From Nonomuraea thailandensis (GTDB taxonomy: Bacteria; Actinomycetota; Actinomycetes; Streptosporangiales; Streptosporangiaceae), in assembly GCF_024172165.1 (NCBI RefSeq), contig NZ_JAMZEB010000002.1:7709501-7773500 (forward strand): a DNA stretch of 64,000 nt. The letters run 5' to 3'. Of this stretch, positions 24,975-33,696 are shown piece after piece (the stretch's first letter is position 1; each line of letters opens with the position of its first letter). The translations under genes were made by a program, and so were the position numbers. Below the pieces are notes generated by a model, which saw nothing but the letters and a program-made list of their open reading frames with translations, was not told the origin of the DNA and made no database searches.

Positions 24975-25382
24975 CATGCGGCCCGTGGAAATCCCGCAGC
25001 CTCGACTCCGCCAGGTTGCCGCCCACCGGGGCGCCGCCGTCCGGCGCCAGCAAGGTCAGCAGTCCGTCCACCAACGGCGCGCAGCAGGGCTGACCAACGC
25101 CCAGCCAGCGTGGGTGGCGTCGCTGCGCCCTCCTCGAAGGAGCGCGCAGACATCCACCGATCATGAGAACGGACATCCCGGTCGCCGATTCCGCTGGCGG
25201 AGACGGACGACTCACAGCGGCGCAGGGACGCGCGAACACCCGTGACGGACACACACGCGAGCGCGATCACTGCCTCACGCAGATACAGGAGCGTCGTGAC
25301 GAACGATCACGAAAGCAGCCTCGCTCGCACCCGCGCGATCACCCCTGCGCGCGTCATCGTGGGTTACAAGCATCGCGAGGCA
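24975..25382. other. Non-coding interval between convergent permease and rnj genes
   Basis: Apart from the rnj terminator at its end I see nothing. Open frames across it lack ribosome-binding sites and recognisable sequence. Confidence 0.5.
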
Positions 25383-25428
25383 CTCCGGGCGGTACGTCAG
25401 GCCAGGTCGCCTGCCGTACCGCCCGGAG
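25383..25428 (-). terminator. Hairpin terminator of rnj
   Basis: A perfect 14-bp stem (CTCCGGGCGGTACG at 25383-25396; complement at 25415-25428) with an 18-base loop begins 3 bp downstream of the rnj stop codon. Confidence 0.85.
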
Positions 25429-25430
25429 AC

Positions 25431-27116
25431 TCAGACCTCGAGCACCACAGGGATGATCATCGGTCGGCGGCGATAGGTGTCACTCACCCAGCGCCCCACC
25501 GTACGACGTACGACCCTGCGGATCTCCTGCATGTCCACCACACCGTCCGCGGCCTTCTCCGCGAGGGCCCGTTCGATCTGCGGGATGAACTCGTCGAACT
25601 GGCGAGGATCGATGCCGGACCCGCGAGCGTGGATCTCCGGGCCGGCCGTGAGCTTGCCCGTGTTCGAGTCGACCACGACGACCACGGAGATGAAGCCCTC
25701 GTCCCCGAGAATCCTGCGGTCCTTCAGGGAGGTGTCGGTGATCTCCCCCACCGACGAGCCGTCGACGTAGACGTACCCGGCGTGGACCGCACCGACGATC
25801 CGCGCACGGCCGTCGACGAGGTCGACCACGACGCCGTCCTCGGCGATCACGATGTGGTCCTCGGGCACGCCGGTGAGAGCGGCCAGCTTGGCATGGGCGC
25901 GAAGATGACGCCATTCGCCGTGCACGGGCATGAAGTTCGAGGGGCGCGTCAGGTTGAGGACGTAGAGGAGCTCGCCCGCAGCCGCGTGTCCCGAAACGTG
26001 CACCTTGGCGTTGCCCTTGTGCACGACGCGGGCGCCCCACCGGGTTAGGCCATTGATGACCTTGTTGACCGCGGTCTCGTTACCCGGCACCAGCGACGAT
26101 GCCAGCAGGACGGTGTCACCCTCGGCGATGCGGATCGGGTGATCGCGGTTGGCCATCCTCGACAGCGCCGCCATCGGCTCGCCCTGGGAGCCGGTGCAGA
26201 CCAGCACCACGTCCTCCGGCGGCCACTCCTCGATGTCGCGCGAGTCGACGATCAGCTCCGGCGGAACCTTCAGGTAGCCGAGGTCGCGGGCCACCCCCAT
26301 GTTCCGCACCATGGAGCGGCCGACGAGGGCCACCTTGCGGCCGTGCTTGGCCGCAGCGTCCATGACCTGCTGGATGCGGTGTACGTGCGAGGCGAAGCTC
26401 GCCACGATGACCCGCTGCTCGGAGGTGCGGATCACCTCTTCGATGACCGGCCCGATCTCCCGCTCGCTGGTGACGAATCCCGGCACCTCGGCGTTGGTGG
26501 AGTCGGACATCAGCAGGTCGACGCCCTCGGTGCCGAGCCTGGCGAAGCCGCCGAGGTCGGTGAGGCGGCCGTCGCTCGGCAACTGGTCCATCCGGAAGTC
26601 ACCGGTGTGCAGGACTATGCCGGCCGGCGTTCGGATGGCGACGGCGAGGGCGTCGGGGATGGAGTGGTTGACCGCGAGGAACTCGCAGTCGAATGGCCCG
26701 AATACGTGCCGCTCGCCCTCGACGACCTCGTGCTTGGTCGGTTGGATCCTGTGCTCGGTCAGCTTGGCCTCGATCAGGGCAAGCGTGAGCTTGGAGCCGA
26801 TGAGCGGAATATCGCGCCGCTCGCGCAGAAGGTACGGCACCGCCCCGATATGGTCCTCGTGGGCGTGCGTCAGCACCACGGCTTCGACGTCGTCGAGCCG
26901 GTCCCTGATGTATTCGAAGTCGGGCAGGATGAGGTCGACACCCGGCTGGTCGGGCTCGGGGAACAGTACCCCGCAGTCGACGACCAGCAGGCGACCGTCA
27001 TATTCGAAGACGGCCATGTTCCTGCCGATTTCCCCCAGCCCGCCGAGCGCGACAATGCGCAGGCCGCCTTCAGGCAGCACCGGCGGGGGGCCAAGCTCAG
27101 GATGCGGATGGCTCAT
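25431..27116 (-). CDS. rnj: Ribonuclease J
   Basis: The 561-residue metallo-beta-lactamase-fold nuclease matures and degrades RNA with 5'-exonuclease and endonuclease activity. The zinc-binding motif THAHEDHIGA (His84, His86, Asp88, His89) follows VVDCGVLFPE. The beta-CASP region contains GSQGEPMAALSRMA, and the late HVSGHAAAGEL block is present. Its length matches actinobacterial RNase J. It is downstream of dapA in the same direction with a 54-bp gap, the conserved actinobacterial order. A strong hairpin ends the unit. Confidence 0.95.
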   Translation of the reverse strand: MSHPHPELGPPPVLPEGGLRIVALGGLGEIGRNMAVFEYDGRLLVVDCGVLFPEPDQPGVDLILPDFEYIRDRLDDVEAVVLTHAHEDHIGAVPYLLRERRDIPLIGSKLTLALIEAKLTEHRIQPTKHEVVEGERHVFGPFDCEFLAVNHSIPDALAVAIRTPAGIVLHTGDFRMDQLPSDGRLTDLGGFARLGTEGVDLLMSDSTNAEVPGFVTSEREIGPVIEEVIRTSEQRVIVASFASHVHRIQQVMDAAAKHGRKVALVGRSMVRNMGVARDLGYLKVPPELIVDSRDIEEWPPEDVVLVCTGSQGEPMAALSRMANRDHPIRIAEGDTVLLASSLVPGNETAVNKVINGLTRWGARVVHKGNAKVHVSGHAAAGELLYVLNLTRPSNFMPVHGEWRHLRAHAKLAALTGVPEDHIVIAEDGVVVDLVDGRARIVGAVHAGYVYVDGSSVGEITDTSLKDRRILGDEGFISVVVVVDSNTGKLTAGPEIHARGSGIDPRQFDEFIPQIERALAEKAADGVVDMQEIRRVVRRTVGRWVSDTYRRRPMIIPVVLEV

Positions 27117-27170
27117 GCCTGGCCCCCACGGTCAGATCTTGTTCTCAAAACTCCCGGTTCCTCCCCGTTC

Positions 27171-28088
27171 CTATGCGTCTGTCAACTTCACCCCGCCGGC
27201 TACCAGGCAAGCGCGCAGCTCGGCGATTTGCTTCTCTGTGGCGTCCACCAGCGGCAGCCGTACTGGACCGACCGGCACCCCCACCATGCTCAGCGCGGCC
27301 TTCGCCATGATCGCGCCTCCCGCACGCAGCATGACCCCGTCCACCACGGGGGCCACCTGGCTGTGTACGGCCAGGGCCTGGGCGACGTCGCCGTTCTTGT
27401 GCAGGTGGATCATGCGTGCCAGCTCGGCGCCCACTACATGCCCGACAACGCTGACGAACCCGGCCGCACCGAGGGAGAGCCAGGCCAGGTTGAGCAGATC
27501 GTCGCCGGAGTAGAAGGCGAGATCGGTCGCGGCCATCACCTGGCTGGCCGCGAACAGGTCGCCCTTGGCGTCCTTCACGGCCACGATGCGCTCGTGCTGC
27601 GCCAGCCGGAGCAGCGTCTCGGTCTTGATCGGTACGCCACTACGTCCGGGAATGTCGTACAGCATCACCGGAAGGTCGGTTGCGTCGGCAACGGCGGTGA
27701 AGTGCTGGTACAGCCCCTCTTGCGGAGGCTTGTTGTAGTAAGGCGTCACCACCAGCAGGCCATGGGCACCGACCCGTGCCGCCTGCTTCGCGAGCTCGAC
27801 GCTGTGGCGGGTGTCGTTGGTACCGGCCCCGGCCACCACGGTCGCGCGGTCGCCGACCGCATCGAGGACGGCGCTCACGATGCGCTGCTTCTCCTCGTCC
27901 GAGGTGGTGGGCGACTCTCCGGTCGTCCCGTTGACGATCAGTCCGTCATTGCGCTGCTCGTCCACCAGATAGGTGGCAAGACGTCGCACAGCCACATAAT
28001 CGACCTCGCCGTCGGAGGTGAACGGCGTGACCATCGCGGTCAGCATACGGCCGAAGGGTGCGTCGGTGGTTCCAGTTGGCGATGCCAT
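27171..28088 (-). CDS. dapA: 4-hydroxy-tetrahydrodipicolinate synthase
   Basis: The 305-residue enzyme condenses pyruvate with aspartate semialdehyde, the first committed step of lysine and diaminopimelate synthesis. Key residues are visible: Schiff-base Lys172 (AVKDAKGD), Tyr144 (VMLYDIPGRSG), the Thr-Thr pair 55/56 in NGTTGESPTTSDEE, and Tyr118 in TPYYNKPPQEG. The start ATG 28088 is chosen by alignment with family length; a frame open to 28196 adds a low-complexity tail that the family lacks. It is followed by rnj. dapB, often nearby in actinobacteria, lies 24 kb away in this window. Confidence 0.93.
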   Translation of the reverse strand: MASPTGTTDAPFGRMLTAMVTPFTSDGEVDYVAVRRLATYLVDEQRNDGLIVNGTTGESPTTSDEEKQRIVSAVLDAVGDRATVVAGAGTNDTRHSVELAKQAARVGAHGLLVVTPYYNKPPQEGLYQHFTAVADATDLPVMLYDIPGRSGVPIKTETLLRLAQHERIVAVKDAKGDLFAASQVMAATDLAFYSGDDLLNLAWLSLGAAGFVSVVGHVVGAELARMIHLHKNGDVAQALAVHSQVAPVVDGVMLRAGGAIMAKAALSMVGVPVGPVRLPLVDATEKQIAELRACLVAGGVKLTDA

Positions 28089-28202
28089 AGTGCGAACGCT
28101 ACCTGGATTCGGAAAACCGTTGGACGTCGCCACCCCGCTTCGCCTGCCCGGAGCCGCTTTTTGCCCGCCTCCACCAGCCTTGGGATAGGCGGTCACACCG
28201 AG

Positions 28203-28228
28203 TCTATCGGCTCGCGCGAGCCGATAGA
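28203..28228. terminator. 26-bp perfect palindrome upstream of dapA
   Basis: The arms TCTATCGGCTCGC and its complement form a perfect palindrome able to fold into a 12-bp stem with a CG turn. It lies 185 bp downstream of the GNAT gene and 115 bp upstream of dapA. It could be the GNAT terminator or an operator for dapA-rnj; the very tight turn favours a DNA-binding site over an RNA hairpin. Confidence 0.5.
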
Positions 28229-28413
28229 TCAGCCCGAGGTGGGAGTCGTTCGCCGAGAGGGCAGCCCTCTCCAGGTTTCAGGGAGGCCGTAACTGGCTCG
28301 AGCGACCGAATTCATTGTCGCCGAGGTCACATAAACCCCACTGGCCCGGCTCGGAAGCCGCCGAGATCGGCTCGGCCGCCTCCGGAGCCGCTGAGCTTCG
28401 CCGGGGATCCTGA

Positions 28414-28857
28414 TTAGCGCAGTTCCATCTGGTAACGGATGAAGCCACGGTTCTCCGCGACCTTGTCGTAGAGCTGCCGTGCCGTCCTGTTCGACTCGTG
28501 CGTGTTCCAGTACACGCGTGAGCAGCCTCGCTCGCGCGCCCAGTCCGCGACGGCCGAGATCAACGCACGCCCCACACCTTTGCCTCGGACTTCCGCAGCG
28601 GTGAACAGATCTTGCAGGTAGCAGACATCGGCGTCGGGCGCGGAAGTGCTCCCGTGAGTCAGGAAGTGGGTGATGCCGACCAGGCGTCCGTCCAACCTGG
28701 CCACCAGGGCATGCAAGCGGGTGTCCGCCTGGAATTCCGTCCATGCCCGGTCGTACATCTCGTCCGGCTCGACGCGCTCGTAGAAGTCGATGTACCCACG
28801 GAACAAGCCCTCCCATGCGTTCCGGTCGGAGGGGAGGAGCTTGCCGATGTCGATCAT
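28414..28857 (-). CDS. GNAT-family N-acetyltransferase
   Basis: The 147-residue protein has the GNAT acetyl-CoA loop VRGKGVGRALI (motif A) after CYLQDLFTAAE, and the C-terminal YWNTHESNRTARQLYDKV typical of small amine acetyltransferases. ATG 28857 is chosen because AGAGGA lies 5 bases upstream; an earlier ATG at 28878 lacks one. The substrate is unknown. It is transcribed toward dapA but a long palindrome and 325 bp separate them, so it is probably its own unit. Confidence 0.85.
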   Translation of the reverse strand: MIDIGKLLPSDRNAWEGLFRGYIDFYERVEPDEMYDRAWTEFQADTRLHALVARLDGRLVGITHFLTHGSTSAPDADVCYLQDLFTAAEVRGKGVGRALISAVADWARERGCSRVYWNTHESNRTARQLYDKVAENRGFIRYQMELR

Positions 28858-30065
28858 GTTGTCCTCTTGGTGGTGCATCCCGGCCCGAATCGGAACAGGC
28901 CTGGACTTATACGGAAATGCAGGGATCTGGTCTAGCAACGGGACGAACGGGGTCGCTGTCACAACTTAGGGAGAGACCACGAGGCGAGGTACGGCCACTC
29001 GGCTGCGATATCAGGTGACCACTTTGCAGGCCTCCCGCAGTGCCGGCGTTGAGCAGGGGCGTCTTCGAGGGCCGAGGTACCGGTAGACGGAGCTTGGCAT
29101 CGCGCACGGGCCGTTGCCGGGCAAGACAGCGAGCCCAGGAACGTGCTGAGTGCGAGGATCGGCAGTTCGCCACGAATGAACGTCGCGTAATCGCAGCGGC
29201 TGCGGATGGCGGCGAGGCGGGAGCTACTCGATGGGCGCAGAGGGCGTGGCACCGCAATGAGCGTGGTGACGGTGCAGGAGAGCCGGCAGTGCCAGGACGA
29301 GGAGACTGGTCCGAGAGCTGGGGCGGCCCTACGAGGCGACAGGGTGGGGCGGCAAGGCGAAGCGACGGGGTAGGGCCGCCATGCCAAGCGATGGTGCAGG
29401 GCCGCCGTGCGAGGCGATGATCTGGAAGAGCTGCCGGACCGCGAGCCGGCGGGCGCGAGGGTGTGACGGAGCCAGGACGAGGCGACTGGTGGAGAGCCCG
29501 GCCGAGTCAAGGGCGGTGACGACGGGAGGTGCCCGGCGAAGCCAAGGGAGGCGACAACGGAGAAGGAGCCGGCGGAGTCATAGGAGCCAGCGACGGAAGG
29601 ACCGGCGGAGCCGAGCGAGGTGACAGCCGGGAGAGTGCGGCGCAGGCAGGCAACCCGGCGGAGCCGAGCGAGCCGGCGGCCAAAAGAGTGCGGCGCAGGC
29701 AGGGAACCCGGGCGCCGGGAGAGTTCGGCGGAGGTAGGGCGAGGCGGCCGGCGGCGAGGTGGTTCGCACTTGAAGATGCTTCGGGTTCGTCGGTTGACCG
29801 GCCTTCGACCTGGGCTGTAAGAGCCGTCCGAGGTGGCGGTAGGGGTGGGCGGACATGGAAGAGGTCGCCGATATGTGCTCGGGGGTACACACATCGACGA
29901 CCTCTACCGGAGAATCGCCACCCCTTACATCGGCGTTACAAGGTTTCTCCGATAATTTTCCGCCATCGCAAAGTTGGGGCTCCAGCGGTCATCGATGACG
30001 GTCGGTTACCTGCCGAATACGGCAACATGGGGCAACGCCTCACACGAACCCCCAGGGATGGACTA
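28858..30065. other. 1.2-kb gene-free, purine-rich interval
   Basis: Long open frames exist in several phases, but they reflect GC bias and lack ribosome-binding sites or family features. The plus strand is rich in GGCGGAGCCGAGCGAG-like phrases. A 53-bp imperfect tandem duplication is visible: the phrase starting AGAGTGCGGCGCAGGC recurs at 29632 and 29685, and GGCGGAGCCGAGCGAG at 29604 and 29657. Promoter elements for the GntR gene probably lie in the AT-richer last 150 bp. Confidence 0.5.
29604..29720. repeat. 53-bp imperfect tandem repeat
   Basis: Two copies, offset by exactly 53 bp, share GGCGGAGCCGAGCGAG and AGAGTGCGGCGCAGGC. The intervening bases have diverged. Confidence 0.75.
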
Positions 30066-30782
30066 GTGGCCACCTCAGATCCGGTCTACCTGCGTGTCGT
30101 CGAAGACATCCGGCGACAGATCACCGACGGCACCCTTCCCCCCGGCGCGCCGATCCCCTCACGCGCGCAACTGACCCGTAAGTATCAGGTCGGTGAGACC
30201 GCCGCCCGCCACGCGCTACGCGTGCTGGCGGGCGAGGGCCTCATCATCGGCCGCGTGGGCTCGGGCCATTACGTCAGGGAACGCCCCGACCTAACACCGC
30301 TTCACCGATGGCGTTTTCTCGATCACCCCGCCCCGTTCGCCGCCGACCTGCAATCCCAAGGCAGGCGAGTCACATGGGACTGGCACAGCGAGCCCGCCGA
30401 AGCGGGCCCCGACATCGGCAGACGGCTGCGGCTACCCGAGACGGCAACGCTGACCAAGACGCATTACGTCTTCCGCGGTGACGGCAGGCCGCTCCAGCTC
30501 GCCACGTCCTATGAGCTGCGGGAGTTCACTCCTCACACGGAGGATGAACGGCGGAGCCTGGTGGCGCGCATGTACGCGCACGGCATAAAGATCACCGAGA
30601 TCGTGGAGAGCGTTCACACTCGCATCCCCCGGCCGGTGGAGAGCGATGCGCTGGATCTGGCGGCGGGCGTGCATGTTCTGCATGTGGAACGTACTCATTG
30701 GGCAGGTGATCGCCCGGTGGAGACCAGCGACATCGTGATTCCGGGCGACCGGTTCCGGATCATGTACAGCATGCCTATTTAG
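30066..30782 (+). CDS. GntR/UTRA-family transcriptional regulator
   Basis: The 238-residue HutC-type regulator has an N-terminal winged helix (VYLRVVEDIRRQITDG to LIIGRVGSGHYV, residues 5-75). A UTRA effector domain covers about 90-235 (TKTHYVFRGDGRPLQLATS, LDLAAGVHVLHVERTHW). GTG 30066 is preceded at 7 bases by AGGGA. Upstream in-frame ATG 30027 has no ribosome-binding site and would add a non-homologous tail. No target gene is adjacent, since both flanks are gene-free for about 1 kb. It is the only one of the three GntR proteins in this stretch that has an effector domain. Confidence 0.87.
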   Translation: MATSDPVYLRVVEDIRRQITDGTLPPGAPIPSRAQLTRKYQVGETAARHALRVLAGEGLIIGRVGSGHYVRERPDLTPLHRWRFLDHPAPFAADLQSQGRRVTWDWHSEPAEAGPDIGRRLRLPETATLTKTHYVFRGDGRPLQLATSYELREFTPHTEDERRSLVARMYAHGIKITEIVESVHTRIPRPVESDALDLAAGVHVLHVERTHWAGDRPVETSDIVIPGDRFRIMYSMPI

Positions 30783-31868
30783 GGCGGGAAGCTCCGGGTG
30801 AGCACCATCTTGCCCGGAGCTTTCGGCCCTGATGAGTTCGTACCGGTTGGAGGGTGTGGGTACTGGCCGCTCAGGGGCTTGATGCTGCGAGTGCGCGGTC
30901 ACCTCGTCATATCCCGCCTCGTGTACGACTCTCCGACCATCCGGGGTCGCCGTCCAACGGCGCACACCCTCACGAGATTCTCCGGTGCCGCCCCACGAGG
31001 TGCACCTTCACGAGACCGCCCCCGTCGCACCCGGGGACGGCACGTGACAAGGCTTCCCCGCCTCCTCATACGTGAGTGTGGGCGCACCTGATCAGACCTG
31101 CCCTCGCGCTCGTGAACGAGCGCCTTCCCCGCAGCCGCCTCCCTTGGTCCACGCGCCGCGCGCCTCACGGCGCGGGTTCTACGCGATTGCGACCACGGCC
31201 TTGCCACTGCGGGCCCTTCCCATCGGCGGCCAAGGGTGCCGACGCTCCCGCGCGGTGTTCCGTGCTGGCCCTGCGTCACCATCGTCGGTTCCAAGTTGCT
31301 GGTCGATGTCAGGTGTCGGGGCAGTGCGGGAGATCACGGCGCGGTAGGTCATGGCAGAGGACAGCGAGGTGGTCGTAGATGTGGCTTCCTGCTTTGGTTG
31401 CGGTCTCTTGCCGTCGCCCGAGCACGGACGCAGCACGGAGGGGAGACGGACAAAGCGCGGTTCGAGCTACTGGGCGCGAGTGGAATCGTCGCGGTGCAGA
31501 CCACGAAGCCGGTAACGCTCGGAACCCGTGCTTGGAGCGCGTGCCCTGGCCAGCCTGGCCGCCCGCAAAGCCCGTGCTTGGAGCGCGTACTCTGGCCGGC
31601 CTGGTCCTCCGCAAGGCCCGCGCTCACGCCGGAACCTTTAACCCGCAATGGCGACCTTGCGAATGCTTGAAGTGCTTCGCCGGAACTCGCCCGTGTTCCC
31701 CAGGCCCCGTACTGATTCACGCCTCTCCGGAATTCACCGTTCCGCGACTGGCTGCCACCCTCACCGGCTCACCGCGGCTCGAGGTGGTCTCGCGCTCCGC
31801 AGCCCCACCGCGAATCTGCAGGTCAAGAATGTCGGTGCGCGTTGATACAACGGTTGCGGAGGTTGCCG
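30783..31868. other. 1.1-kb gene-free interval
   Basis: No coding frame is convincing. The clearest structure is a 46-bp near-duplicate at 31525-31616: CCCGTGCTTGGAGCGCGT recurs at 31525 and 31571, followed by CTGGCCNGCCTGG in both. The end of the interval carries GGAGG at 31858-31862, the ribosome-binding site of radC. Confidence 0.5.
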
Positions 31869-32525
31869 ATGCGAGTCAAAGACCTGTCCGAACGTGACCG
31901 GCCGCGCGAACGGCTCATGTCCAACGGTGCCGCCGCGCTGGCGGACCGGGAACTGCTGGCCGTGCTGCTCGGCTCGGGGTTTCGCGGGGCGAGCGCCCTC
32001 GACCTGGCCACACAGGTCATCGAGACCTGTGGAGATCTCCATGGCCTCAGCCGTTCCGACCCGCACCGGTTACTCACCATGCGCGGCATCGGCCCCGCCA
32101 AGGCCGCCCGAGTTGCCGCGGCCTTCCATCTCGTACGCCGGGCGGAGGCGTGGCCCGAGCGGGAGCGCATCACCAGCACGTCGGATCTGGCCCATGCGTG
32201 TGCTCCGCTGCTGCGGGATCGGAAGCACGAGCGGCTGGTCATGGTGGTGTGCGACACCCGCGGGCGGATTCTGAAGCGTGCGGTGCTGACGGAGGGAGGG
32301 AGCGATCACACTGCGATGCCCATACGGGAGGTGATCACCGAAGTGCTCACCTCCGGTGGGGCGATGTTCGGCCTTGCCCACAATCACCCCGGCGGGTCCC
32401 TCGACCCCAGCCGGGAGGACCTGGAGGCGACGGCCAAGCTGCTCGAGGCGGCGCAGACGGTCGAGTTGCGGCTGCTCGATCACCTCATCATCGCGGACGA
32501 GGCATGGAGGCGAATTCCCCTGTAA
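31869..32525 (+). CDS. radC: RadC/JAB-domain protein
   Basis: The 218-residue protein has an N-terminal helix-hairpin-helix-like region (LLTMRGIGPAKAARVAAAF) and a C-terminal JAMM metalloprotease fold. The zinc motif AHNHPGGSLDPSREDLEAT supplies two His and an Asp, and the conserved Glu is in the preceding strand region. RadC/YeeS proteins are linked to DNA repair and mobile elements, but the molecular role is not settled. ATG 31869 is six bases after GGAGG. It stands alone between gene-free stretches, which fits an accessory location. Confidence 0.9.
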   Translation: MRVKDLSERDRPRERLMSNGAAALADRELLAVLLGSGFRGASALDLATQVIETCGDLHGLSRSDPHRLLTMRGIGPAKAARVAAAFHLVRRAEAWPERERITSTSDLAHACAPLLRDRKHERLVMVVCDTRGRILKRAVLTEGGSDHTAMPIREVITEVLTSGGAMFGLAHNHPGGSLDPSREDLEATAKLLEAAQTVELRLLDHLIIADEAWRRIPL

Positions 32526-32672
32526 TGCATTCCATGGCGGATCATGAACACAGCACACTCAAAAGGCAACATCCCGCTTAAAGCGCCGAACAGCGGTTTT
32601 CCAAGGGGTGGCCATGAGAGCCTAATGCCGCGGGTAGGCCGTTACGGACGTCAGCCGGCTGCTACTCGTCGT

Positions 32673-32711
32673 GACGTGGCCCCATGCCTCGTGGAAGCAG
32701 GGGGCCACGTC
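32673..32711. terminator. Hairpin downstream of radC
   Basis: GACGTGGCCCC (32673-32683) pairs perfectly with 32701-32711 across a 17-base loop, 148 bp after radC. It is a plausible terminator without a U-tract. Confidence 0.55.
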
Positions 32712-32894
32712 CCTGGTCTCGCGTAGGTTCCGAGTTAGGCCCATGGCGTCGTATCGAGGGTTGGGCCGGCGCGTTGCTCGGGATTCTGCGTGAACGCGGG
32801 GTGCGTCGATCGTGGTTGCCCTGATGGTGTCGTCGCCAGCGGTGTCCGGTTCGCATAAGCGGTGGCATGGCACGAACAGGGTGCTCGGCGCGCC

Positions 32895-32932
32895 TTGTCG
32901 CCGGACGGGCGGCAACACCCGTCCGGCGACAA
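32895..32932. terminator. 15-bp perfect hairpin in the gene desert
   Basis: TTGTCGCCGGACGGG (32895-32909) pairs with 32918-32932 over an 8-base loop. The stem is among the strongest in the window and is not next to an annotated stop codon. It may end an unannotated transcript or be part of a structured RNA. Confidence 0.55.
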
Positions 32933-33073
32933 TGCGTTCCCTCCTTCACTGGAGAGATTCGACAGAAGTCGGAGCCACCGGTCATCAAATGCTTCACTGG
33001 GCGGTGCGCAGGCGGCACAATGTTGTTTGCGGCCATCGCGCTCGTGTCCTCTAGAACTGCGTCTTCGGAGGGC

Positions 33074-33091
33074 CGCGATGGCCGTCACCAT
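33074..33091. repeat. Left copy of an 18-bp inverted repeat
   Basis: CGCGATGGCCGTCACCAT here is exactly inverted at 33533-33550. Each copy also lies 125-133 bp from an AAGTCGGAG in the same relative orientation (32966-32974 on the plus strand; 33666-33658 on the minus strand). The two sites therefore look like diverged inverted copies of a 125-135 bp element. Confidence 0.8.
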
Positions 33092-33502
33092 TTCTCATGA
33101 CGGTATTTCTCTTCGCCGCGTGCGCATGTCCGGGAACGTCGGGCGATGCTTGGCGGCTTCGGGTAGCGTCACTTATCCCTTCCTGTCTTGATTGTCGGAC
33201 ATACCGTCTTTCTCTTGCATTAATGAGAGTCTACCCGTCCACGGAATGGGCACACTTCGTGGGATTTGTGCAGTGTCGGTGCATGAGGGCACATGTTTTT
33301 TCGTCATCATGCTGGATTTCCTGCGCCGAACCCTCTGTTGGCAGCAGACTTAGGCATGCGGCCGCCGCTGTTCTCCTTCGCCTTGAATCGTTGCTTGAGG
33401 GAGAGTTAGCGGCGGCTGCATCGGCACAGACCCGTTTGCGGCTTGTCTGCAAGGGTGTGACGAGATCGGGCGCCTGTGGTAGCGGCACTGCAGGCGCCCG
33501 TG

Positions 33503-33670
33503 TCATTCGCGGAATGTTGTGAGGATGGCCAGATGGTGACGGCCATCGCGCTTTCCTTCGAGGGCCTGGTCGAGATCGAAGGGGAAGCAACACGATGGCC
33601 GCAGGATCGATTCTGGCGTCTGGGGGCAGGGTCGGCACGGGAATGCGGCATCGGGAACTCCGACTTTCAT
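33503..33670 (-). CDS. Candidate small protein, 55 residues, unknown
   Basis: I do not recognise it. ATG 33670 follows a perfect AGGAGG at 5 bases, one of the best ribosome-binding sites in the window. The frame runs 55 codons to TGA at 33503. It opens MKVGVPDAAFPCRPCPQTPE, has four cysteines (CxxC near 12-15 and CC near 27-28) and ends EGKRDGRHHLAILTTFRE. There is no signal peptide. The ribosome-binding site and start lie in the loop of an 11-bp stem. A related C-terminal phrase occurs in inverted orientation 0.45 kb away. It could be a real small gene, a remnant, or chance coding in a structured RNA. Confidence 0.4.
   Translation of the reverse strand: MKVGVPDAAFPCRPCPQTPESILRPSCCFPFDLDQALEGKRDGRHHLAILTTFRE
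33533..33550. repeat. Right copy of the 18-bp inverted repeat
   Basis: This is the exact reverse complement of 33074-33091. On the minus strand it encodes the RDGRHH of the small ORF. Confidence 0.85.
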
Positions 33671-33696
33671 GACGGCCTCCTGCAGAAGTCGGAGTT
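33656..33696 (-). promoter_or_regulatory. Stem-loop that presents the small ORF's ribosome-binding site and start codon
   Basis: On the minus strand AACTCCGACTT and AAGTCGGAGTT form a perfect 11-bp stem. The 19-base loop holds exactly AGGAGG, five spacer bases and ATG. The last stem arm is also the first codons of the ORF. Such a fold could gate or expose initiation. Confidence 0.5.

Larger units (their letters stand above)
32526..33502. other. Gene-free interval with strong hairpins and inverted repeats
   Basis: No protein gene is supported. The region is AT-richer than the rest of the window between about 33100 and 33480. It contains two strong hairpins and one member of a long-range inverted repeat, listed separately. 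A phrase ending EGRDGRHHFS can be read on the plus strand up to 33100. It resembles the C-terminal EGKRDGRHH of the small minus-strand ORF at 33.5 kb, so an older inverted duplication is likely. Confidence 0.5.

Noticed and set aside
24919..25430. Small plus-strand frames after the second ABC-2 permease
   Set aside because: They have no start signals or recognisable features, and a convergent rnj terminator lies there.
29529..30065. A 5' extension of the GntR/UTRA gene by about 180 codons
   Set aside because: The frame is open through GC bias only; GTG 30066 has a well-placed AGGGA, and the added sequence is Gly/Arg low complexity.
28858..30065. Several open frames of 100-300 codons on both strands
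   Set aside because: They are biased in composition, overlap each other, and lack ribosome-binding sites and family motifs.
33074..33550. The inverted repeat as the ends of an insertion sequence
   Set aside because: No transposase frame lies between the copies, no target-site duplication was seen, and similarity extends as a diverged 125-135 bp element.
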